Positions 50,064-57,344 of a stretch of DNA of 64,000 nt are shown here, in pieces (the first letter of the stretch is position 1; each line of letters starts with the position of its first letter). Made by a program: the position numbers and the translations under genes. The stretch spans positions 111,854-175,853 of the forward strand of contig JBAOHX010000003.1 in assembly GCA_037044955.1 (NCBI GenBank), read 5' to 3'. The notes beneath the pieces are model-generated. The model was not told the DNA's origin and did no database searches. It was given only the letters and a program-made list of their open reading frames with translations. This stretch comes from JAJXWB01 sp037044955. Its GTDB lineage: Bacteria > Pseudomonadota > Alphaproteobacteria > Rhizobiales > Beijerinckiaceae.

Positions 50064-50900
50064 TCAACCCGCGGCGGCGGCAAGTTTCTTGTCGAGTTCG
50101 GCGAGCGCAGCGTTCCAATGTTCGGTCGTTCCGGCCATGTAGTGCGCTGCGGGAAAGCGTTCCTTCATATAGTCGCAGCCCGTAAACAGTCGTGTATCGC
50201 ACACCATCGCGAACGGCTTGTTTTTCGTCTTCTTGGCTTGCGCAAACGCGTCGAGAATCTGCGACATGTCGTTGCCGTTGATCCGTCGCGCCGCAAAACC
50301 GAAAGCCTCGAATTTTTCCGGAACAGGTTCGACGCCGAGAATCTTTGTCGGCGCGCCGCCGGCTTGGAGATCGTTGTTGTCGATCATGAACACGAGATTG
50401 TCGAGCTTGTGGTGGCCGGCGAACATTGCGGCCTCCCACACATTGCCTTCCTGCAATTCGCCGTCGGACAGAAGGCAGTAAACGCGCTTGTCCGAGCCTT
50501 TCAGCCGCTCGGCATAAGCGATGCCCGCCGCTTGCGAGGGTCCCTGCCCGAGCGAACCCATCGTGATGACGAAGCCGCGCTGGCCTTCGCAGGGACTCAT
50601 GTCGACCTTCGTGCCGTCGGCGTTGTAGCTGCGCAATTCCTCGATCGTATACAGCCCCTGCTCGGCAAAGGCGGAATAGCACATGATCGCGTCATGGCCG
50701 TTCGAATTGACGAAAATGTCCTCGTACCAATTCTTTCCGTCCGATCGCAATTCATGAAAGTAGAGCGCCGCTCCGAGGTCGGCGAGCGCAACGCCCTGAC
50801 CCGCGTAGCCGCCGCGCTGCATGCAGATGTCGATGACGTTGCGGCGCATCTTGAGCGCTATGTGTTCGAGTTCCTTGATGGAGAGATTTCTTTTTGCCAT
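50064..50900 (-). CDS. Transketolase N-terminal (TPP-binding) subunit
   Basis: This 278-residue protein covers the Pyr/PP half of transketolase. Motifs are GSLGQGPSQAAGIA at 115-128 and the TPP-Mg motif SDGELQEGNVWEAAMFA at 145-161, with NN at 175-176 (GDG is SDG here). Two-subunit transketolases use such a half plus a C-terminal half; both genes are here, 57 bases apart. The donor and acceptor sugars are unknown; other known split enzymes act on apulose phosphate or sulfofructose. It is the last gene of the operon. Confidence 0.88.
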   Translation of the reverse strand: MAKRNLSIKELEHIALKMRRNVIDICMQRGGYAGQGVALADLGAALYFHELRSDGKNWYEDIFVNSNGHDAIMCYSAFAEQGLYTIEELRSYNADGTKVDMSPCEGQRGFVITMGSLGQGPSQAAGIAYAERLKGSDKRVYCLLSDGELQEGNVWEAAMFAGHHKLDNLVFMIDNNDLQAGGAPTKILGVEPVPEKFEAFGFAARRINGNDMSQILDAFAQAKKTKNKPFAMVCDTRLFTGCDYMKERFPAAHYMAGTTEHWNAALAELDKKLAAAAG

Positions 50901-50957
50901 GCGTTTGTCTCTTCGTCTTGCCGGCGGATTGTCGACCGCTCGCGGCGGCTGAGGCGA

Positions 50958-51896
50958 TCAGGCGGCTGCCTGAAACGTCTTGGCGAGCGTCTCGGCGTCG
51001 AGGCCGAGCTGAGCGCGGATGTAGGCGAGCGTGCCGCCCGGCGCCCAACGATTGGGAACGCCGAGCCGCGTGAGCGGCGGCATATCGCTTTGCGCGGCGA
51101 GAATTTCGGCGACCAGGCCGCCGAGACCGCCTGATATCTGGTGATTCTCCAGCGTGAATATCCGGCTGCGTCCTTTGGAGAACGCCAATATTTCGTCCTC
51201 ACGCGCGGGCTTCAGCGTGGGAACATGCAGGAGGCCGTGCTGCACGCCAGCCTTGGCGAGAAGCGCGGAGGCTTCCAGCGCCCATTGCGTCGCCGAACCC
51301 GTCGAGATGATGCCGACGCCGCCGCCATCCCTGAGGCGATAGGTTTTGCCTACCTCGAAGCGATACGCGCCCGGATCGAAAATCTGCGGAACGGCGCCGC
51401 GATGACCGCGCATGTAGACAAGTCCGGGCAAGTCGACCGCGGCTTCCACGGCCTGGCTGAATTCCACGGCGTCCACTGGATCGATCACCGTCGCATTCGG
51501 AATGGCGCGGGTCATCGCCAGATCCTCGGTCGCCTGGTGGTGGATGCGCGCGGGATTGACGATGCCCGGCGTAAATCCGATCACGACGCAGGTGCGCGGC
51601 CCCGTGCCCATGCAGATGACCATCTGGTCGAAGGCGCGGCGCGACGCATAGCAGGCGAAAGTGGTGGCGACGGGAATGAAACCCGCCTTGGAAATGCCCG
51701 CGCCGACCGACAGGAGATTCTGTTCGGCCATACCGACATCGAGGAATTGCTTCGGCCGTTCCTTGGGCAGGCGATGCAGGTCCACGTAGGGTTGAAGGTC
51801 GGCGGTCATGAAGATGACATTGGGCTTGGCTTCACAGATCTTCATGGAAACCGCGTCGAACGGCGCGTTCACCGCCGTAATCTTTTCAGCAAGCAT
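50958..51896 (-). CDS. Transketolase C-terminal subunit
   Basis: The 312-residue protein forms the central and C-terminal domains of a two-subunit transketolase. The cofactor-activating Glu is in FLDVGMAEQNLLSVGAG (Glu58). Substrate-channel residues lie in RIHHQATEDLAMTRAIPN, and the C-terminal part is in FTLENHQISGGLGGLVAEIL. The ATG at 51896 is chosen because the earlier in-frame start is a TTG. It precedes the N-terminal subunit gene and follows the SDR gene by 46 bases. Confidence 0.88.
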   Translation of the reverse strand: MLAEKITAVNAPFDAVSMKICEAKPNVIFMTADLQPYVDLHRLPKERPKQFLDVGMAEQNLLSVGAGISKAGFIPVATTFACYASRRAFDQMVICMGTGPRTCVVIGFTPGIVNPARIHHQATEDLAMTRAIPNATVIDPVDAVEFSQAVEAAVDLPGLVYMRGHRGAVPQIFDPGAYRFEVGKTYRLRDGGGVGIISTGSATQWALEASALLAKAGVQHGLLHVPTLKPAREDEILAFSKGRSRIFTLENHQISGGLGGLVAEILAAQSDMPPLTRLGVPNRWAPGGTLAYIRAQLGLDAETLAKTFQAAA

Positions 51897-51942
51897 GATG
51901 GATGACCCCAAGAGAAATAGGCGATCTCGCGTGGGAGGTCGC

Positions 51943-52908
51943 TCACGGATAGGCGATGCGCTTTTCTTTCAGGAGCCGCTTGTAGTCCTCGACGGTTTCG
52001 CGAACGCGCTCATCCGTCAGAGGCGGAAGCGGACCGATGATCTGTTCCAGCCTGGGGTCTTCGAGATATTGCAAACCGCCGATGATATTCGAACTGGCGC
52101 TGATCTTGCCGCGCGCCTCGGGCGCGGCGCGATAGATAATCTCGATCAAGTCGTTCATTTCGACGGAATCGCCAGGCACGTTGGCGTGAACGGCGCTCTT
52201 CACGTTGGCGCGCGCGGCTTCGATGAAAGCCTTCGCGACCTCACGGCCATGATGGATGATGATGCGGCCGCCGAATTTCATTTCGAACGGCGCATTGGCG
52301 GCGGCCGCCAGCATGGCGATGGAGGGTTGCGCAGTCAGGCCGCTGAAACGACCTGCGCCATAGACGACCCAGGGCCGCAAACCAACCGAGTAGACGCCGT
52401 TGTCCCTTGCGTAGACATCGGCGAGCATTTCCATCGTGTAGCGCGTTACGCCGTAGTGATCGCGCGGAGCGGGTTTCGATTCCGCGTCGATCTTGGCGCC
52501 GGGATATAGCGAGGGCGAGCCGTAGACAGCCGCTGTGCTGGCATAGGCAATTCCCAGCCGTCCTTCGCGCTTCACCGATGCGTTCATCACGTTGATGACG
52601 CCGCCGACGCTGACCTGCGAGTTCATGAGCGGGTTCTGCTCGCTTTGCGGCCGCAAGAGACCCGCGAGATAGACGACATGCGTCACGCTGTCGTCTATGA
52701 GCGCGGCCGTCGCGTCGGGGTCGCGCGCGTCGGCCACGCGAAAGTCTATATTGTCGATATGCTTCTGAGAGAGCACGGAATCGACGCTGCGCGGATCAGG
52801 GGATGCGTCGGAGGCCGTGACCTTGACGCCCTCCTCGACCAACAGGCGACAGATCCAGGAGCCGATGAAACCGCGCGCTCCGATGACGAGATAATGTTGC
52901 TTTGCCAT
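51943..52908 (-). CDS. NAD-dependent epimerase/dehydratase-family protein with YxxxR in place of YxxxK
   Basis: This 321-residue extended SDR has the NAD(P) motif GARGFIG at 10-16, the Asp acceptor in VTASDASPDP, and the catalytic Ser/Thr in IAYASTAAVYG. The Tyr motif is DHYGVTR, so Tyr152 is kept but the usual Lys is Arg156. The remaining sequence (GLRPWVVYGAGR, PLPPLTDERVRETVEDYKRL) is that of sugar-nucleotide or sugar-acid reductase types. It may still work as an epimerase, or act differently. It sits in the middle of the operon. Confidence 0.83.
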   Translation of the reverse strand: MAKQHYLVIGARGFIGSWICRLLVEEGVKVTASDASPDPRSVDSVLSQKHIDNIDFRVADARDPDATAALIDDSVTHVVYLAGLLRPQSEQNPLMNSQVSVGGVINVMNASVKREGRLGIAYASTAAVYGSPSLYPGAKIDAESKPAPRDHYGVTRYTMEMLADVYARDNGVYSVGLRPWVVYGAGRFSGLTAQPSIAMLAAAANAPFEMKFGGRIIIHHGREVAKAFIEAARANVKSAVHANVPGDSVEMNDLIEIIYRAAPEARGKISASSNIIGGLQYLEDPRLEQIIGPLPPLTDERVRETVEDYKRLLKEKRIAYP

Positions 52909-52946
52909 TGCGAAGTCTCATTGCCTGTAGCGAGAGTGGTCGGCGT

Positions 52947-53951
52947 TTACTTCTTGGCCTTCGCGAGCTCGGAGCCCTTCAGGTAGACGTCCGGCGCAAG
53001 GAATGCGGTGGGTTCGCCGATGCGGTCGATCGTGCCGGCGTCTTTCAGAATTTTTGCGGTCGCCAGCGCCCAATTCGCAACACGCCCCTCCTTGAATGAA
53101 GCATTCCATTCGGCAGCGGTCGGGAACTTCGTCGTATCGAAGACGGTGTTGAAGATCTCGAAGCTTTCGAACTTCGCAAAATAGTCGTTGTAGACCTTCT
53201 TGAGCGTCTTCTCGTCGCCAAGTTTGACCTGCGCCTCGATGAGACCGGCGGCGATGCGCGGAAGCGCGTCCTTGTGGTTCTTCACATAATCGTTCGCCAT
53301 TACGAGACCGCCGAGAACAGCGGTTTCCGGATAGAAATCGCGCAGCGAAACGACTCGAACCGCGCCGCCGGCCGCCGCCTTGTCGAGTACGTTCGCGGTG
53401 ATGACCGCCGCCGGAACGGCGCCCGACAGTAGCGCGGTCATGGTCGCCTGATAGTTCATATTGACGCTGTTGATGTCCGAAGGCTGGAGATTGTCCTTCT
53501 TCAGCGCATTGGCGACCAAGACGTGCGCCGTCGTGCCGAACGGGTAGGCGACGCGCTTGCCCTTGAGATCGGCGACCGACTTGATGCCGGAATCCTTCGT
53601 CGCGTAGATCAGGTTCGTGTCGTATTCGAGATAGGTCGGGCAAATCAGAACGCCCAGGCCGCGGACCGCGATGCTGGACACGACGGCGGCGCCTGCAAGC
53701 GCGCCGTCGAGGCTGCCGCCCACAAGCGCCTGTGTCATCTGCGTGCCGTTGTCGAAACGCGTGAGCTCGATGTCGACGTTATTGGCTTTGAATATCCCGT
53801 CGTCACGCCCGACGAGAAGCTGAAGCGCCGTCGTTTCGGTGAGCATGTAGCCGATGCGGACCTTCGCGACATCCTGCGCGAAGGACGGCATTGCGAACAA
53901 TCCAGTCGCCAGGGCAGCCGACGCCAGGCGCTTAGCAAGTTTGTGGATCAT
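52947..53951 (-). CDS. ABC transporter substrate-binding protein, NMT1/SsuA/TauA type
   Basis: The 334-residue protein has the signal peptide MIHKLAKRLASAALATGLFA, cleaved after SFAQ. It has the two-lobe fold of nitrate/sulfonate/taurine or thiamine-precursor binding proteins: KVRIGYMLTETTALQLLVGR, DIELTRFDNGTQMTQALVGG, SVADLKGKRVAYPFGTTAHV and MNYQATMTALLSGAVPAAV. It probably captures an acidic or sulfonated solute in the periplasm. A GAGGGAGG ribosome site precedes the ATG. Neighbouring ATPase and permease complete the importer. Confidence 0.88.
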   Translation of the reverse strand: MIHKLAKRLASAALATGLFAMPSFAQDVAKVRIGYMLTETTALQLLVGRDDGIFKANNVDIELTRFDNGTQMTQALVGGSLDGALAGAAVVSSIAVRGLGVLICPTYLEYDTNLIYATKDSGIKSVADLKGKRVAYPFGTTAHVLVANALKKDNLQPSDINSVNMNYQATMTALLSGAVPAAVITANVLDKAAAGGAVRVVSLRDFYPETAVLGGLVMANDYVKNHKDALPRIAAGLIEAQVKLGDEKTLKKVYNDYFAKFESFEIFNTVFDTTKFPTAAEWNASFKEGRVANWALATAKILKDAGTIDRIGEPTAFLAPDVYLKGSELAKAKK

Positions 53952-53982
53952 TGTTTCCTCCCTCGATCTATTTGCGTGATCT

Positions 53983-54759
53983 TCAGTGCTTGAGTTGCCC
54001 CTCGATATGCCGGCGCATCGCGATGAACTCATCGGACAGCCGTAGTTCGGAACCTGCCTTCTTGTCGAAGGGAACCGTGACGATTTCCGCGAATTTCGAG
54101 GGCTTGCCGGCCATGATGACGATCCGGTCGGCAAGAAAGATCGCCTCTTCGACGGAATGGGTGATGAACATCGCCGCCTTGCGTTCGACCGACGTCAAAG
54201 TACGCAACGCCTCCTGCATGTTCTCCCGGCTCTGCGCATCAAGCGCGGCGAAGGGTTCGTCCATGAGCAGGATGTCGGGATTGGCGGCATAGGCGCGCGC
54301 GATCGCGACGCGCTGCTTCATGCCGCCCGAAAGCGCCTTGGGCAGCGCGCTCTCGAAACGCTTGAGACCGGTTACTTCGAGATAATGTTCGACGACTTTC
54401 GCCTTGGCCGCTTGGTCCAGAGTACAGACCTGGAGATTGAGCGGGAACTCGATGTTCTCGCGAACGGTCAGCCACGGAAACACCGCATATTGCTGGAAGA
54501 CGACGCCGCGATCGCGGCCGGCGCCTTCCACATCGACGCCGTGCGCCAGAACATGCCCGGCGCTCGGCTTCGAGAAGCCCGCCGCCATGTTCAGAAGCGT
54601 GGTCTTGCCGCAGCCGCTTCCACCTACCACAGCTACGAATTCGTCCTTCCCGATGGTCAGGGAGAGATTTTCGAACACGACGTGGCGGTCGGAGCCGGTT
54701 CCGTAGATCTTGCTGACGCCACGAAACTCGATGGCTGGATCGGAGATCTGCTGGCTCAT
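53983..54759 (-). CDS. ABC transporter ATP-binding protein, SsuB/TauB type
   Basis: The 258-residue protein has Walker A GGSGCGKT (46-53), Q-loop VFQQYAVFPWLTVRENIEFP, signature LSGGMKQRVAIARAYA and Walker B LLMDEPFAALD, then the H-loop FITHSVEEA. These fit the nitrate/sulfonate/taurine importer ATPases. The start overlaps the permease stop by four bases (ATGA). It energises the importer formed with the permease and binding protein. Confidence 0.92.
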   Translation of the reverse strand: MSQQISDPAIEFRGVSKIYGTGSDRHVVFENLSLTIGKDEFVAVVGGSGCGKTTLLNMAAGFSKPSAGHVLAHGVDVEGAGRDRGVVFQQYAVFPWLTVRENIEFPLNLQVCTLDQAAKAKVVEHYLEVTGLKRFESALPKALSGGMKQRVAIARAYAANPDILLMDEPFAALDAQSRENMQEALRTLTSVERKAAMFITHSVEEAIFLADRIVIMAGKPSKFAEIVTVPFDKKAGSELRLSDEFIAMRRHIEGQLKH

Positions 54760-55631
54760 CTCACAACCCTTTCCTGCCAGGAGACGACGACCGACATGAC
54801 CTTTCGGATGCATGCGTCCATGAACAAGGCGATAGCCCCGATGCAGACGAGACCGACGTAGATATCGGGGATGATGAAATAATTGCCGGCGTTCTGGATC
54901 ACCGCGCCCAGGCCGCGCTCGGCTGCGAGAAGTTCGGCGGCGACCAAGGTCGCCCAGCATCCGCCGAGCGAAAGCCGTATCGCGACGAACAGGTTGGGAA
55001 TGACGAGCGGAATGACGACCTTGCGAAAAATCTCGAACTCCGTCGCGCCGAGCACGCGCGCGGCGCGAATGTAGATCTCCTCGATCGCTGAAACGCTCTC
55101 GTAGATGACGATCAGGCAGGTGAAGAAGCTCGCGTAGACGAGAATGCTGCCGCGTGCGACTTCGCCAATGCCGAGATAGACGATGACGAGCGGGCTGAGC
55201 GCGATCGGCGGGATCGAACGAAAGCCGCTGATCACAGGCTGGAAGATCGCGCCTAGACGCGGATACCAGGCGAGCAAGAAGCCTGCGGGTACGGCCAGCA
55301 CGATGCCGATCGCCATGCCGACGATGACGCGCCTGACGCTCGCCCACACATCCCAGAACAGGCCGGACTGCGTGAAATCGTGGATCATCCGGACGAAAAT
55401 TTCGTCGGGGCGAGGCAATAGCGTTTTGCTGATCGTGCCTGAGAGGCAAACCAGGTACCAGATCAGAATGAGGATCGTGAAACCGGTCGCGCCATAGGCG
55501 AAGTGACGCAGGGCGTCGAGAAACCGTAACAGCGATATTCGCGCCTGTACTACGGAGACGTCGTTATCTAAAGAATAATTATCTGAGTTCGGCGCAGAAA
55601 TACTGTCATCCGGAACGCGATGTTCCGTCAT
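54756..55631 (-). CDS. ABC transporter permease, SsuC/TauC type
   Basis: The 291-residue permease has five to six transmembrane helices (GFTILILIWYLVCLSG, VIVGMAIGIVLAVPAGFLLA and others). The coupling EAA motif is IRAARVLGATEFEIFRKVVIP. It is the first gene of the operon, and its ATG at 55631 follows GGGAGGAATAGC. A promoter with an operator-like palindrome lies just upstream. Confidence 0.92.
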   Translation of the reverse strand: MTEHRVPDDSISAPNSDNYSLDNDVSVVQARISLLRFLDALRHFAYGATGFTILILIWYLVCLSGTISKTLLPRPDEIFVRMIHDFTQSGLFWDVWASVRRVIVGMAIGIVLAVPAGFLLAWYPRLGAIFQPVISGFRSIPPIALSPLVIVYLGIGEVARGSILVYASFFTCLIVIYESVSAIEEIYIRAARVLGATEFEIFRKVVIPLVIPNLFVAIRLSLGGCWATLVAAELLAAERGLGAVIQNAGNYFIIPDIYVGLVCIGAIALFMDACIRKVMSVVVSWQERVVR

Positions 55632-55660
55632 GCTATTCCTCCCGACATATTTTTATTCCC

Positions 55661-55692
55661 CTTACGATGTAAGAGTTCGGCGGGTTTGTCAA
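55661..55692 (-). promoter_or_regulatory. Promoter with overlapping palindromic operator in front of the ABC/transketolase operon
   Basis: On the minus strand TTGACA (plus 55687-55692) is an exact -35. The -10 window 17 bases later overlaps CTTAC-ATC-GTAAG (plus 55661-55673), a perfect inverted repeat around three bases. Such a palindrome over the -10 is what a TetR-type repressor would bind; the local TetR gene lies at the far end of the operon. Confidence 0.6.
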
Positions 55693-55734
55693 CGCGTGTG
55701 GGGTCGCTGCGTCGCCGGGCCGTCCGCGTCGATA

Positions 55735-55920
55735 GGCGCGAGAGATTTTTTCGAGTTGGCGGCGGCCGCCATCCTGATGTTCGGATTTCAGTCCGGCGCG
55801 GCGCTCGCGACCGTCGTCTGCGGGCTGATCGACGTGCAGGCGATGCAGACCATTGTCTCGGTCGAGAATTGCAAGGGCGGGTACGAGGGCCGACCCATCG
55901 ACGGGCAGTCGGTAATGTGA
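55735..55920 (+). pseudogene. C-terminal relic of an ACR3-type arsenite efflux permease
   Basis: The frame reads GARDFFELAAAAILMFGFQS and GAALATVVCGLIDVQAM, then ends near GGYEG. This matches the last two membrane helices and tail of ACR3/ArsB arsenite pumps (GASNFFELAVA..GxxSGAALATVVG...GWYE). There is no start and the upstream sequence does not continue the gene, so it is a relic. It implies that an arsenic-resistance gene once lay at this edge of the island. Confidence 0.7.
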
Positions 55921-56329
55921 GCGCGAACGTCGGCCTTCGGTCGACAACCGCCCCGAGCTTCGGAGTCGGAAGCCGCCATTCGACTAAGTTCGCTTGAACC
56001 TCCGGACCGTGGAGGCAAGCCGGCTCATGGTGCATCCCTGTCGTTGATTTACCCGTATGGCAGGCGGATGGTCCGACGGGACCGCAAGCCCTCCCTGCCC
56101 AAAGCCAGAATGCGTATTTTTGCGCCAAGGGCCAAATTCCTCTTGTCGTTCTTCCGCGCTTGGCGGTAGCTTGCATGCAGCGACCAGGCCGTGAGCGGCG
56201 GCCTGTCTGGGCGCCATTTCGTATGCAGCTCGAATGGGGGGTCATTCGAGCCGCGTTCGCGCCGGGCTGTTATCACCAGGCATTTTTGCTGCGCGCCAGC
56301 GCAGCCGTTCGATTTCGAGGAGTTGCGTC
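55921..56329. other. Gene-free stretch between the ACR3 relic and the secreted protein gene
   Basis: No convincing gene, terminator or repeat is visible in these 409 bases. It must hold the promoter of the plus-strand gene at 56330, whose GAGGAG ribosome site ends the region. Short ORFs on both strands look like chance. Confidence 0.5.
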
Positions 56330-57304
56330 ATGCGTTGGTTTTCTGCGCATCGTGAAGCCGCCAATTCCGATTGCACGCCGCGCGTCCGGCGACATCTCTT
56401 CAAGTCCGCCCTGTTCGCCGTCGCGTGTCTTGCCGGCGTCGGCCTGTCCGCCGGCGAGCGTTTCGAGGCGCGCGCCGCCGACGACGGCGGCATGATGTCG
56501 TTCCTGCTGGGCGGCAATGGCGGGGGACGCGCCCGCGCCGCCGCGTCGCAGTTCCGCTTCGATCCCCCGGCGTTGAGGCGGCAGGCGCCCGCCGTCCGCA
56601 AGGTCGCGTTCTCCCGGCACAAGGCAAAGGCTGTCCGCACTGCGCGGCACGCGGCCATGCATCGCCACGCGAAGCGGCCGGCCCATGCCGTCGCGGCCGC
56701 CAGCGTCAACGGCGCCGTTCAAAAGGCCGCCTACGAAACCACGCTCAATGTCGCCGAGCAGAACGCCATCGCCCGAACGCTCGTCCTGAAGGCGGCGGCC
56801 GCGGCGGCCCGTCCCGACGACGCCCATCTGAAGGACAAGACCTTGCGGCGCGGCGACATCGTCGCCACCGCGGGCGGGCTGCGGGTCTTCCTCGGCGCCG
56901 AGCGCTTCCCCTACCGTGTGCGCGATTTCGCGCCGATTTCCGCCGCCCGTCATGTCGCCCAGCGGCCGGTGCTCGAGGCTCTGGACCGTTCGTTGCGCGG
57001 CATTCGCCTCGTGGCGCGGAGCCAGCCCCAGAAGCGCGTGGCCAAGGTCGAGGGCCTCCCGAAAACGTTCACGGCCGGACCTGTCCGCCGGGTCGACGCT
57101 CGCCCCGCGCCGGCGGCGCGGGCGATCGCTCTGGCCTATGCGCCGCGCGCGGGCTCGGTCGAGGCCAAGCCCGCCGCGCCCGCGTTGCGGGCGATCGAGC
57201 GCGCGGTGCGCCGGGTCGACGTCCCCGCGGCGGCGCGAGGCGAGCCGGAGCGTCCGCAATTCATCGCGACGCGGGCCGAAAAGCCGGCAAAGCGCGCCGA
57301 ATAG
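56330..57304 (+). CDS. Secreted basic Ala/Arg-rich protein, unknown function
   Basis: The protein has 324 residues from the ATG at 56330, which follows GAGGAG. An Arg-containing N-terminus leads to a hydrophobic segment, SALFAVACLAGVGLSAGE, a likely signal. The mature chain is basic and Ala/Arg-rich. One region, LKDKTLRRGDIVATAGGLRV followed by FLGAERFPYRVRDFAPI, is the best-ordered part and resembles DUF-type exported proteins of Hyphomicrobiales. It precedes the ndvA-type gene by 40 bases, so the two may be co-transcribed. Confidence 0.7.
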   Translation: MRWFSAHREAANSDCTPRVRRHLFKSALFAVACLAGVGLSAGERFEARAADDGGMMSFLLGGNGGGRARAAASQFRFDPPALRRQAPAVRKVAFSRHKAKAVRTARHAAMHRHAKRPAHAVAAASVNGAVQKAAYETTLNVAEQNAIARTLVLKAAAAAARPDDAHLKDKTLRRGDIVATAGGLRVFLGAERFPYRVRDFAPISAARHVAQRPVLEALDRSLRGIRLVARSQPQKRVAKVEGLPKTFTAGPVRRVDARPAPAARAIALAYAPRAGSVEAKPAAPALRAIERAVRRVDVPAAARGEPERPQFIATRAEKPAKRAE

Positions 57305-57344
57305 ATTCGCCGAGCTTGCGTGGGCGCGTTGCGCCGGCTAGGCC

